Assembly (NCBI RefSeq): GCF_000739915.1
Contig: NZ_BBJT01000005.1
Location: forward strand, 248,001-312,000
DNA: 64,000 bases
Direction: 5' to 3'
Origin: Paenibacillus chitinolyticus NBRC 15660
GTDB lineage: Bacteria; Bacillota; Bacilli; Paenibacillales; NBRC-103111
Shown: positions 1 through 9,368 of the stretch, piece after piece
Layout of the letters: every line of letters begins with the position of its first letter
How positions within the stretch are numbered: the first letter of the stretch is position 1
Program-made: the position numbers and the translations under genes
The notes under the pieces: model-generated
The model's input: the letters and a program-made list of their open reading frames with translations, nothing else
Database searches by the model: none
Told to the model about the DNA's origin: nothing

Positions 1-192
1 GGAAGCGAAGCAATTCCGCCGCATCCGCATCCGCAGTCGCCCCTGGCTTCAACCCGGACCGGCTGCCTGCACGGCAATGGCTACAGCAATGGCTACAGCA
101 ATGGCTACAGCAATGGCTACAGCAATGGCTACAAAAAGAACGCGACTCCCTCCAAAGGGAGTCGCGTTCTTTTTTTGCAAGTACATGTATAG
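1..192 (+). CDS. 3' end of an unidentified repeat-containing gene, frame uncertain
   Basis: The left edge is open in all three plus-strand frames. In the first frame it reads a Pro/His stretch followed by about five NGYS units and ends at a TAG at 190-192. Asn-Gly-Tyr repeats occur in spore coat and surface proteins, but the sequence is too short to assign a family. One problem is that this frame runs through the terminator hairpin at 133-176, so the true stop may be in another frame, or the coding region may end differently. The 12-bp repeat keeps every frame open, so openness is weak evidence for coding. Confidence 0.25.
   Translation, partial: GSEAIPPHPHPQSPLASTRTGCLHGNGYSNGYSNGYSNGYSNGYKKNATPSKGSRVLFLQVHV
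76..132. repeat. 12-bp tandem repeat, about 4.75 copies
   Basis: The unit aatggctacagc is repeated without mismatch four times, followed by a partial fifth copy. The unit length is a multiple of three, so it would add NGYS units to a protein in frame 1. Such perfect short arrays are prone to copy-number change by slippage. Confidence 0.9.
133..176. terminator. bidirectional rho-independent terminator
   Basis: A long perfect stem (aagaacgcgactccct paired with agggagtcgcgttctt) is flanked by A and T runs, so it can end transcription from both sides: the gene running in from the left edge and the minus-strand antiporter gene that stops at 269. Confidence 0.85.
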
Positions 193-268
193 TACTTACA
201 ACTAAAGCAACTTTGATTACCTGGGAAATAATTCACCCCGTTAGCCATTCCGGCTCCAAAGGCTGTGT

Positions 269-1747
269 TCACAGCCCATTTTCGGGCGTAAGATCGGCGG
301 CTTTGATCGCGGGGGATTCCTCATAGAAGATTTTTTTGACCTTCTCCCTCATCGGCTTCGACACGAGCGTATACAGAAGGTCCCCTTCGATAAGCTCCGT
401 ATTCCCGTGAGGCGTTATAATTTTTCCTTTTCGGACGATGGCCGTGATGAGAACTTCTTCCGGAAGCTCCAGGTCGCTGATCAGCCTGTTGTTGACCGGG
501 CCGCCTTTTGTCACTTTAATTTCGATAATTTCCGCATTCGCTTTCCCGAGAGCCAGAAGCTCAAGGGTGTGGGTATCGTTCTTCGCCGACCCTTCGGTAA
601 GGCCCAGTTTTTTGGACAAGACGGAAATGGTTGAACCCTGGATCAGCGTCGATAAAAGCACGATAAAGAAAACGATGTTAAAAAACATGCGTCCGTGCTC
701 CAGTCCAGCAAGCAGCGGATAGGTGGCGAGTACGATCGGAACGGCCCCTCTGAGACCGGCCCACGAGATCAGCAGCTTTTCCCGGTATTGAAATCCGGTG
801 CCGAGCATACTTCCGAATACCCCCACAGGTCTCGCAACGAACATCAGAATAAGGGCAAGAGCTACGCCCTGCCAGGCAATACTGATAAGATCGTCCGGGA
901 ACGCCAGCAGTCCGAGCAGCATAAACATCAGGATTTGCATCATCCAGGCAAACCCTTCATGAAACCTCGTGATCGAGAACCGGTAGGCAAAATCCGCGTT
1001 GCCGAGCCGCAGGGCCATCACATAGACGGCCAGCAGTCCGCTTCCGTGAAGCAGCGCCGTAGAGCCGTATGTAAATATGGCAAAAGCCAGCGCCAGAACG
1101 GGATACAACCCGGAAGAATCCAAATCGATTTTGTTGAGGCTCCAGACGGCCAGACGGCCGATGACCAGTCCCAGCACAAGCCCCAAACCCATCTCCCATA
1201 AAAAACTGCCGATCAGAAGAAGGATGCTCGTGTCCGGCATTTGAATAAGTTCGATGAGGGAAACCGTCAGAAATACCGCCATGGGATCGTTCGTGCCGGA
1301 TTCCGCCTCCAGCGTCGAGGTCAGCCTTCTCTTTACGTTCTGGTTGCCGAGAACGGCAAATACCGCCGCGGCGTCCGTAGATCCGACAATGGCACCGAGA
1401 AGCAGCCCTTCCTTGAGCGTCACCTGCAAAATCCAGTAGGCGCTTAACCCGACGATAGCCGTTGTCAACAGAACGCCTAACGTGGCAAGCATCAGGGAAG
1501 GGCGAATCACTTCCTTCACATGCGTCCACTTCGTGTGCATGCCTCCGTCGAACAGAATGACGATAAGCGCCATCAAACCGAACCACTGCGTAAGCTGGGC
1601 GTTGTCGAAATAAATAAAACGATTAAGCCCCATGCCAACCAGCATAAAAAAGACGAGAGCCGGAAGTCCGAAACGGGACGAAAATTTGGACATAAGCACG
1701 CCGGCGAACAGCAGGACGGCAATGAGAAAAATATATTTCTCCGTCAT
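269..1747 (-). CDS. CPA1-family cation/proton antiporter (NhaP2/CvrA-like)
   Basis: Integral membrane protein of 492 residues that probably exchanges K+ or Na+ for H+. About the first 380 residues form 12 or so hydrophobic segments. The CPA1 signature is visible as GSTDAAAVFAVL followed by ESGTNDPMAVF, which holds the Asn-Asp pair expected for ion binding. The last hundred residues are soluble and resemble a TrkA_C (RCK_C) domain, the ligand-sensing part of NhaP2-type K+/H+ antiporters. The ATG is preceded by GAAGGAG at good spacing. The gene lies 60 bp downstream of rarA on the same strand and may be read from the same promoter. The family is clear; the transported ion is inferred. Confidence 0.88.
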   Translation of the reverse strand: MTEKYIFLIAVLLFAGVLMSKFSSRFGLPALVFFMLVGMGLNRFIYFDNAQLTQWFGLMALIVILFDGGMHTKWTHVKEVIRPSLMLATLGVLLTTAIVGLSAYWILQVTLKEGLLLGAIVGSTDAAAVFAVLGNQNVKRRLTSTLEAESGTNDPMAVFLTVSLIELIQMPDTSILLLIGSFLWEMGLGLVLGLVIGRLAVWSLNKIDLDSSGLYPVLALAFAIFTYGSTALLHGSGLLAVYVMALRLGNADFAYRFSITRFHEGFAWMMQILMFMLLGLLAFPDDLISIAWQGVALALILMFVARPVGVFGSMLGTGFQYREKLLISWAGLRGAVPIVLATYPLLAGLEHGRMFFNIVFFIVLLSTLIQGSTISVLSKKLGLTEGSAKNDTHTLELLALGKANAEIIEIKVTKGGPVNNRLISDLELPEEVLITAIVRKGKIITPHGNTELIEGDLLYTLVSKPMREKVKKIFYEESPAIKAADLTPENGL

Positions 1748-1807
1748 AATCGGTCTCCTTCAGCTACCTGCAGTTCCTGCCGGAAACCGCAGGCTCTTAT
1801 AGAAGGG

Positions 1808-3118
<1,311 letters not shown>

Positions 3119-3158
3119 CTGCAATTCCGCCTTTCAACAGCATATAGAGTATCTTCCT

Positions 3159-3188
3159 ATTATACTGTCGGCGCCTCTTATTTGTCGA
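3159..3188 (-). promoter_or_regulatory. sigma-A-type promoter of rarA
   Basis: Read on the minus strand, TCGACA (-35) is followed after 18 bp by TATAAT (-10), about 40 bp upstream of the rarA start. The -10 is perfect and the -35 matches 5 of 6. Confidence 0.6.
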
Positions 3189-3198
3189 AGTCCCCGGC

Positions 3199-4302
3199 CT
3201 AATGCGCCGTTCCCGCGGAGTGGATGCGGACATGAGTGCTCACTTTGAATGTCAGTCTTGGGTATATTTTTTGCCAGTCCTCCCATTCCGATACGTTATC
3301 CCAACGGCGAGACATATAATGCAGACCGAAGCCGATCGGGTCCGTCTCATGTTTTTGGAGCCTCTTCAGGAATCGTTCCACCTGTCCGTTTATTTCCTTT
3401 TCCGTTGCATCTTCGATAGTATCCAGAACAGGCCGGGTCATGTTCTCATGGCTCTCGTTTTCTTCCAAAGTCGCCTTTATGTGAATTTCGTACGCGAGTA
3501 CCGGCTCTTCTCCCGGCCGTGCGTTTATTTTATAAGAAGCCCGGGAGCTTTCCAGATTCAGTTCGTACAAGTTTTCTTCCATTTTACCGCTCAGGTTCGT
3601 TTTTAAGTTTTTGGTCGTCAGCAGGTTATACAATTTCGTTTCATTGGGACTCAGCTCAATTCCGATCCGGTGTTTTTTCATGAGCGCCAGCTGATCGATT
3701 CTAAAATGATCTCCTTCGGCTTTGACGATCGGAAGAATAGGATCCAGTCCTCTTTCCTCGAGCCGCCGCTGGTAATCGAATAAATACTCCGTTACGATGT
3801 AGGGCGACTCCGTTCCGCTTTTGGAAAGGCCGAGTATAAGGGCGTTGGAGGGAATACGCTCGGACTCGGGCTTGACTTTCTGGACGTCCAAGGCCGTCGG
3901 CTTGGCAATGGCCAGCAGCGTAATGAGCTGAATATCCCTGCGCCGCACCCCCCAGTTGATAATCTGATAAATATCGTCGTGAGCCATATTTTCCCCGATC
4001 AGAAACACCTTCATATGACCGAAATCCAGCTCTTTGTCCACCTTGGATTTGGCTTTCCTTACCGCGTCCGCAACCGTCTTCGTTTCCTCGACGATAATGT
4101 CGAATTGCTCGGTCCCTTCTTTGGGATTTCCTTGGGGAATGGCCAGTTTCAGGCTGACCCGAAGGTTGTTTTTCTGATCATCCAACTTGTCTATCCCCAT
4201 CGAGATCACAAAAATGCGTTTGTCGATGTCTTTGAAGTTGCAGCCGCCGAGGAGCAGCGGGAACAGCAGAGCCGAAATAAACAGCAGCAGCTTGTACCTC
4301 AC
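3199..4302 (-). CDS. Ger(x)C-family spore germination lipoprotein
   Basis: C subunit of a GerA-type germinant receptor, a lipoprotein on the outer face of the spore inner membrane. The 367-residue product starts with a lipoprotein signal peptide whose lipobox LLGGC puts the acylated cysteine at residue 21. The rest is soluble and matches the GerC pattern (FVISMGIDK near the start, FGHMKVFLIGE about one third in). It is the last gene of a three-gene operon; its ATG overlaps the stop of the permease gene by 4 bp, implying translational coupling. The ligand of the receptor cannot be read from the sequence. Confidence 0.92.
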   Translation of the reverse strand: MRYKLLLFISALLFPLLLGGCNFKDIDKRIFVISMGIDKLDDQKNNLRVSLKLAIPQGNPKEGTEQFDIIVEETKTVADAVRKAKSKVDKELDFGHMKVFLIGENMAHDDIYQIINWGVRRRDIQLITLLAIAKPTALDVQKVKPESERIPSNALILGLSKSGTESPYIVTEYLFDYQRRLEERGLDPILPIVKAEGDHFRIDQLALMKKHRIGIELSPNETKLYNLLTTKNLKTNLSGKMEENLYELNLESSRASYKINARPGEEPVLAYEIHIKATLEENESHENMTRPVLDTIEDATEKEINGQVERFLKRLQKHETDPIGFGLHYMSRRWDNVSEWEDWQKIYPRLTFKVSTHVRIHSAGTAH

Positions 4303-5387
4303 TTCTTTTTCTCCTTCCGATACATATAGAAAATCAGCAGCACGAAACTAAATTCAGCCACAAGCCTGATTTCAAGAAAGATCTCTCCGGATCTTATCAA
4401 CCCTTCCTGATTGAATTTGAGCATCCACATACAGGCTGAAGCGAAAACGACAACGATTCCCAACGGAAGAAATTTAGCTCCGCGCGCAGCGGCGGGAAAC
4501 CGGATCAACCCACGGGCCAGACTCTGTGCCACATGCCAATGTACGATCGTGCTGATCAGAAAAAGGGAAATGTACACCAGGTAAAAAACGAAAACGAGCC
4601 GTTCGACGAGGAACATATCGACCCGGATGGAATCCGCCAAAGAAAACCATGGATAAACGTACGTGGACACGCCCATGGAACCGTGCATGCCGATCGGCAC
4701 GATCATCGTAAGCAGCAGAAGCAGCAGACCCGACAGCGAAATAAGCAGATAACCTCTCATATGAAACTTTTCGAATACCCGGTTAAATACAACCAGATTG
4801 ATATAACCGGTAAAAAGAAAAGTCGCCGCCGCCACCGCCTGAAACGAAGGCCACTCCAGACTGAATGTGAAGGTTTGCAGCACCGCGTCCCAGTCGAACT
4901 TGGATGACGTTATGGCCCGGATGATGAAGAACGCGACAATAGGACAATTCAGCACGAGCAAAATCTCGAGTCCGAACAAAATGGAAGCGGGATTGATCGT
5001 ACAGGCCCAGCCCACCACGATCAAATAGCCGATCATAACCAGAAAGGCGGGAACGTCCGGACTTATGTAACGGAGCGTAATATCCACAAAGGACAAAAGC
5101 GTAATGGCCCCGGCAAAAAACCAGAGCCCGATCATAAGCAGTTGGACGAACACATTCAGCCACTTCGGCAGATGCTGCTTCATCATTTCCGGAAATCCCT
5201 GCCGGGTGAAAGGAACCAGCATACTCGTGAACCATCGGATCAGCATGTAGCTGATGACGACCGCGAGGAGAATCGAGGTCCACGCGCCGTCGAACCGGTG
5301 CTGCAGTAAAATTCTCGGCACATAAATGATAATGCTGATTAAAGCGTTGATGGCGATCAAGTAGTACACATATCTATTGGTGACCAT
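4299..5387 (-). CDS. GerAB-family spore germination permease
   Basis: B subunit of a GerA-type receptor, related to APC-superfamily amino acid permeases and thought to bind the germinant. The protein has 362 residues and about ten hydrophobic helices with short charged loops. It begins MVTNRYVYYLIAINALISII and ends with the basic tail MYRKEKKK. Its 5' end overlaps the gerA-type gene by 14 bp and its 3' end overlaps the gerC-type gene by 4 bp. Confidence 0.9.
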   Translation of the reverse strand: MVTNRYVYYLIAINALISIIIYVPRILLQHRFDGAWTSILLAVVISYMLIRWFTSMLVPFTRQGFPEMMKQHLPKWLNVFVQLLMIGLWFFAGAITLLSFVDITLRYISPDVPAFLVMIGYLIVVGWACTINPASILFGLEILLVLNCPIVAFFIIRAITSSKFDWDAVLQTFTFSLEWPSFQAVAAATFLFTGYINLVVFNRVFEKFHMRGYLLISLSGLLLLLLTMIVPIGMHGSMGVSTYVYPWFSLADSIRVDMFLVERLVFVFYLVYISLFLISTIVHWHVAQSLARGLIRFPAAARGAKFLPLGIVVVFASACMWMLKFNQEGLIRSGEIFLEIRLVAEFSFVLLIFYMYRKEKKK

Positions 5388-6735
5388 CCGTACCTCCGCC
5401 GCGCTGCTCGTGTATATGAAACAGCCGCATATAAGGGCGCCCGAAGCTGCGAAGATTGCATAAGTACAAAATACTGCCGATGACCCCGACGACTACCCCG
5501 AGCAGTCCGAAAACAGCGGCCAGCAAGACGAACCAGTACTTCGCGAAACGGACCGAAAAGCTCATCATGTTGATCGGAATAACAAAGTTGGAAATGGCAA
5601 CCGCCGCCACGAGAATAATCATGATGCTTCCGACCAGTCCCGCTTCCGTGGAAGCCGTCCCCAGAATCAGACCGCCTACCGTCGTCGCCGTAGGTCCGAT
5701 CGCTTTCGGCAGCCGCAAGCTCGCTTCGATCAGAAATTCCATCATAACGAGCATAATCAGAACCTCGACAAATGAGGGATACGGCACGCTCGCCCGGCTC
5801 CCTGCGATGAGCAGCGTCAAGTTCATTTTCAAAATTTCGGGGTTATAGGATGTAAAGGCCACGTAAAGCGCAGGCAAGGTCAAGGTCATAAACAGGCCGA
5901 CATAACGGAGAACGAGCAGAAAATAACCGACGAAAGGGAGCTGCACTTTATCGTCCATAGCGGTAAAAAAATCAAAAAAAGTGGACGGCAGAATAAGCGC
6001 AAAGGGACTCGTATCGATCAGAATGATAATCTTGCCCTCGCTCAAATTATCGATCGCCCGGTCGGGCCGTTCCGTCGTCATCATCGTGGGCACCAGCCGG
6101 AAGCCATGCGGACTCAGCGCTTTCTCCAACTCGCCGGAAGATTGAATCTTGTCTATCTTCATCTGCGAAAATTTATCTTTAACGTCTGTAAGGATTCCCA
6201 TGTCGACTTTCCGGTCGTCGTAAACGAGGGCGATGGCGGTTTGGGACAAATAGCCGACCGTTGAATTTTCGATTTTCAAATTGGAAGATTTGTAACGCCG
6301 GCGGACCATGTTCAAATTCGTAAAAATGGATTCCGTAAAGGCGTCCTGAGGCCCTTGCACGATCGCTTCCACCGTGGCGGCCCCCACACTGCTCTTTACG
6401 TCCTGCAAGGCTTCCAGCAGGTATATTTTACCGTCGACGAACAGAGCCACTGACCCCGATAAAATCAAATCAAGCGCTCTGACCACATTCGTAAACTTCG
6501 TGCCGCTGGGCAGCGATGAAATATACTGCACATAAAGGTCCATCGACCGGATTTCAAAAAACGGGGCGATAAAAAATCTCCGTATCATTTTCGAATCGCA
6601 CAAGCTTTTCATGTATATTAGCCGCATCGTCCTGCCATCCGAAGTAAGCTCGCAATTTTCCAGATCGACGGAAAGCGCCAGCTTCTCAGCCAGCCATTGT
6701 TCAATCTGCTCCGTTGTCGCATTCGTGCCGGTCAT
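5374..6735 (-). CDS. GerAA-family spore germination protein
   Basis: A subunit of a GerA-type germinant receptor. The 453-residue protein has a soluble N-terminal half with the family motif GPQDAFTESIFTNLNMVRRR, then about five membrane helices including ASVPYPSFVEVLIM and LRLPKAIGPTATTVGGLILG, and a short hydrophilic tail. The ATG at 6735 has a strong GGAGGGG upstream. It is slightly shorter than many family members (about 480-520), mainly at the N-terminus. It is the first gene of the gerA-B-C operon and lies behind a sigma-G-like promoter. Confidence 0.92.
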   Translation of the reverse strand: MTGTNATTEQIEQWLAEKLALSVDLENCELTSDGRTMRLIYMKSLCDSKMIRRFFIAPFFEIRSMDLYVQYISSLPSGTKFTNVVRALDLILSGSVALFVDGKIYLLEALQDVKSSVGAATVEAIVQGPQDAFTESIFTNLNMVRRRYKSSNLKIENSTVGYLSQTAIALVYDDRKVDMGILTDVKDKFSQMKIDKIQSSGELEKALSPHGFRLVPTMMTTERPDRAIDNLSEGKIIILIDTSPFALILPSTFFDFFTAMDDKVQLPFVGYFLLVLRYVGLFMTLTLPALYVAFTSYNPEILKMNLTLLIAGSRASVPYPSFVEVLIMLVMMEFLIEASLRLPKAIGPTATTVGGLILGTASTEAGLVGSIMIILVAAVAISNFVIPINMMSFSVRFAKYWFVLLAAVFGLLGVVVGVIGSILYLCNLRSFGRPYMRLFHIHEQRGGGTDGHQ

Positions 6736-6781
6736 CCGTTATTCCCCTCCCTTCCCTCTTTTGCGTAACGGTTCTTTGGTT

Positions 6782-6811
6782 TACGTTGCCCAGCTTGCTT
6801 CCATGTCATTC
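6782..6811 (-). promoter_or_regulatory. candidate sigma-G promoter of the ger operon
   Basis: On the minus strand GAATG is followed after exactly 18 bp by CAACGTA, close to the forespore sigma-G consensus GHATR-N18-CATNHTA, with one mismatch in the -10. The predicted start would give a 5' leader of about 40 nt before the gerA-type gene. Forespore expression is what is known for germinant receptors in Bacillus. Confidence 0.5.
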
Positions 6812-6941
6812 CAACACTTCGGTGTACAACCTGCCGAACAAACATAAACGAACCCTCGGGGCAGACCATATTTGCCGCCGTTTGTCTTTTTACGGGCTAA
6901 AAAAACGGAGTTTCCCCTACGTCCACCTTGCGGCGGAACGC

Positions 6942-6980
6942 AAAAAAGCCCTCACCCCGCCGGAAAGCGGAATGAAGGCT
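6942..6980 (-). terminator. terminator after the SLH protein gene
   Basis: On the minus strand AGCCTTCATTCCGC pairs with GCGGGGTGAGGGCT (several G-U pairs) and is followed by a run of six T. It lies about 70 bp beyond the stop of the SLH protein gene. The rest of the 314-bp gap to the ger operon holds only the ger promoter. Confidence 0.75.
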
Positions 6981-7049
6981 AATCGCTTCAAAACATTCGA
7001 ACGTGTTTAACAGGTTTATTGGGGAGAAGAGAGGGTGACGGAAAATCTT

Positions 7050-8360
7050 TCAGTCTTCTTCCATGGCCAGAATTCCCTTGGCCTTGCTGACGGATAACCG
7101 CAGCTTCTCCCCTTTGTCCGTCACGGTAAACAGGAAGCGGTCGCTCTCCTCCCGTTCGAACAGACCGGAGCCCGCTTTGTAATACCGGGCCACAATCCCC
7201 TCCGCCTCTTCGCGGGTGAACGGCTCCGTAAGCTTCTCTTCCTCGCGGCCGCCGATGACCCAGTTTCCGTTTCGTTTGAGCAGCGTATACGTCAGAAAGG
7301 CCGAATCCGTGTAGGCCCCTTCGGGCCTCTTGCCACGGACTTGGGCCCTATCGTCCGTCAAGCTGACGATTTTAAACGAAGGTACCGGCATCGATACAGC
7401 CGGAAAAATGGCCACGGCTTCGTATATCCCGCCCAGATGACGCTCATAGAAAGTTCTCCAGCTTCCCGGGTCCGCGTAATAACGGCTCAGGACGGGCTGG
7501 ATCGCTTCAAATGGCGGCTTCGTACGGGAAGCCAGTTCATGGTCGAAGAGGCTCAGAAACAGCTCCGCCGTCTTCTGCTCGTTAAACCTTATCAGGCTTG
7601 CCGCCTTGTCCGCCGTCAACGGCTGCGCCGCTTTAGCCGCGCGCTCCGCAGCCGTCGTCTCCAGCAGGGCCAGCGCCCGCGAAACAAGCGCAGCCGCATC
7701 TCCGCGGGTCATGACGCGCTTCGGTTCGTAGCTCGCGCCCGAATCGCTGCGCAGCCCCAGCGCCATGATGCTTCGCACGGACGCCTGTGCCCACGCATCC
7801 GCATCGCCCGCGCTCTGGCCGGGTGCGGCCGACGGGGCTTCGACGCCCCGGGCCTCCAGCCAGCGCCACACCATCGAGGCGGCGGCCTGGCGGGTTACCG
7901 GCTGCGCGGGCATGAACTTGACGGCCGTTACGCCGTCAACGAGCCCTGCCGCATAGGCAGCCGAAATATACGGCGTCGACCACGCGGACACGAGGTCGAC
8001 GAAGGGGGTCGGCCCTTCGGACGTTCCGAGTCCGAAGGCGGATGCGAGCAGCTTGGCAAACTGCTCGCGGGTCAGTGCTCCGGCCGGATCGAACCGGCCG
8101 GATGCCGTTCCTTCGATGAGGCCCCGCGCAGCCAGATCCGCAATCGCGTCCGCGTTGCGGTTATCCGGGGCCACATCGACGAAGAGGGGGCCTGCGGCCG
8201 GGCCGGTTTCCGTCCCCGCTACCTGTCCCTCCCGCGGCGCTTCAGCTCCGCTTCCGCCGGACCGCTCCGCCTCCCGGTGCTCCGCCGCGAAGGCCTGTCC
8301 GGCTGCCGAAGTTAGCACGGCAGCCGCGGATAAAGTGAGGAGAACTTTCTTCCAAGCCAT
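7050..8360 (-). CDS. exported S-layer-homology (SLH) domain protein
   Basis: Secreted protein of 436 residues, probably held on the cell wall by its SLH domains, which bind pyruvylated wall polymer. A signal peptide (residues 1-25, AFA cleavage motif) is followed by a short Glu/Gly-rich linker and three SLH repeats covering about residues 55-230, recognisable by FVDV-like starts and the ITR-like turns LTREQFAKLL, VTRQAAASMV and MTRGDAAALV. The C-terminal 190 residues have no family I recognise; they are rich in charged residues and may be a small alpha/beta domain. The three SLH repeats lie at the N-terminus, unlike the large surface protein at 39179. The gene ends at its own terminator and follows tcdA by 46 bp. 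Confidence 0.85.
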   Translation of the reverse strand: MAWKKVLLTLSAAAVLTSAAGQAFAAEHREAERSGGSGAEAPREGQVAGTETGPAAGPLFVDVAPDNRNADAIADLAARGLIEGTASGRFDPAGALTREQFAKLLASAFGLGTSEGPTPFVDLVSAWSTPYISAAYAAGLVDGVTAVKFMPAQPVTRQAAASMVWRWLEARGVEAPSAAPGQSAGDADAWAQASVRSIMALGLRSDSGASYEPKRVMTRGDAAALVSRALALLETTAAERAAKAAQPLTADKAASLIRFNEQKTAELFLSLFDHELASRTKPPFEAIQPVLSRYYADPGSWRTFYERHLGGIYEAVAIFPAVSMPVPSFKIVSLTDDRAQVRGKRPEGAYTDSAFLTYTLLKRNGNWVIGGREEEKLTEPFTREEAEGIVARYYKAGSGLFEREESDRFLFTVTDKGEKLRLSVSKAKGILAMEED

Positions 8361-8406
8361 ACCTTTCCTGCCTCTCTAGGTGCTATTGTGACTTCGCAAA
8401 AGGTAG

Positions 8407-9162
8407 TTAAACGTCAATACCGGCGTTGTGCAGCAGGTCTTGGACGCATACGCTGACCATAATCAGACCCGCAACGGGCGGTACAAAAGCGTTGCTCGCC
8501 GGAGGCTGCTGCGCTTTACGGATTTCCGGCGCGTTCTCCGGAACGATGCGCTGAGTGACATCTTCACGCGGTTTCTTCGGCTCTTCCGTCGAGAAAACCA
8601 CCTTCACGCCTTTTTTGATGCCTTCCTTGCGGAGCTTCGTCCGGACGACCCGGGCAATGGGGTCCATCGTCGTTTTGGAAATGTCCGCAACCTGGAACTT
8701 GGTCGGGTCCATTTTATTCGCCGCGCCCATGCTGGAGATCATCGGAATCTTGCGCTCCAGACATTGCTTGATGAGGTGAATCTTATAGGAGATGGTATCC
8801 GAAGCGTCCAGAACATAATCCGGCTTGTAGTCAAACAGCTGCTCGTACGTTTCCTCCGTGTAGAACATCCGCAGCGCGATGGCGTCGCATTCGGGATTGA
8901 TGAGCTTGATCCGCTCCTGCATAAGATCGGCCTTAGGTTGTCCTACCGTCGTCGTAAGGGCATGGATCTGACGGTTCACATTCGTAATATCCACCACATC
9001 TTTATCGATCAGTATAATTCGTCCGACTCCGGTCCGGGCCAGCGCTTCGGCCGCTATGGAACCGACTCCGCCGATACCGAGAACGGCTACTGTGCTGCCT
9101 TTCATAACCTCAAGGCCTTCGGGTCCGATGGCAAGTTCCGTCCGGGAGAATTGATGAAGCAT
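8407..9162 (-). CDS. tcdA: tRNA threonylcarbamoyladenosine dehydratase
   Basis: TcdA (CsdL/YgdL, E1-like ThiF family) dehydrates t6A37 of tRNAs to the cyclic form ct6A in an ATP-dependent reaction. The 251-residue protein has the Rossmann motif GIGGVGSIAAEALARTG near residue 30, then DKDVVDITNVNRQ, which carries the Asp and Arg used for ATP binding in E1-like enzymes, and the adenylation-site loop DASDTISYK. A strong GAGGAGG precedes the ATG. It lies just downstream of the aspS terminator on the same strand. Confidence 0.9.
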   Translation of the reverse strand: MLHQFSRTELAIGPEGLEVMKGSTVAVLGIGGVGSIAAEALARTGVGRIILIDKDVVDITNVNRQIHALTTTVGQPKADLMQERIKLINPECDAIALRMFYTEETYEQLFDYKPDYVLDASDTISYKIHLIKQCLERKIPMISSMGAANKMDPTKFQVADISKTTMDPIARVVRTKLRKEGIKKGVKVVFSTEEPKKPREDVTQRIVPENAPEIRKAQQPPASNAFVPPVAGLIMVSVCVQDLLHNAGIDV

Positions 9163-9270
9163 TCGGAATTTCCTCCTCTGTTAGCTAGCAAAATGATAGG
9201 TTTACGCTAAGTTTGACCTGATTCGGTGGCCAATGTCAAGTCGGGCGCTTGGTTTTACCTTTGCGGCCCG

Positions 9271-9294
9271 AAAAAAAGGGACCCGAAGGTCCCT
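9271..9294 (-). terminator. terminator of the hisS-aspS operon
   Basis: On the minus strand agggacc-ttcg-ggtccct forms a perfect seven-pair hairpin with a stable TTCG loop, followed by seven T. It sits about 75 bp after the aspS stop. Confidence 0.9.
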
Positions 9295-9368
9295 CCCTGT
9301 TTCCTCTATTTTACACCGCTACGGCCTGTAAAATTTACATGACCGGGAGCGCGTGACGGCTGCCGTAC

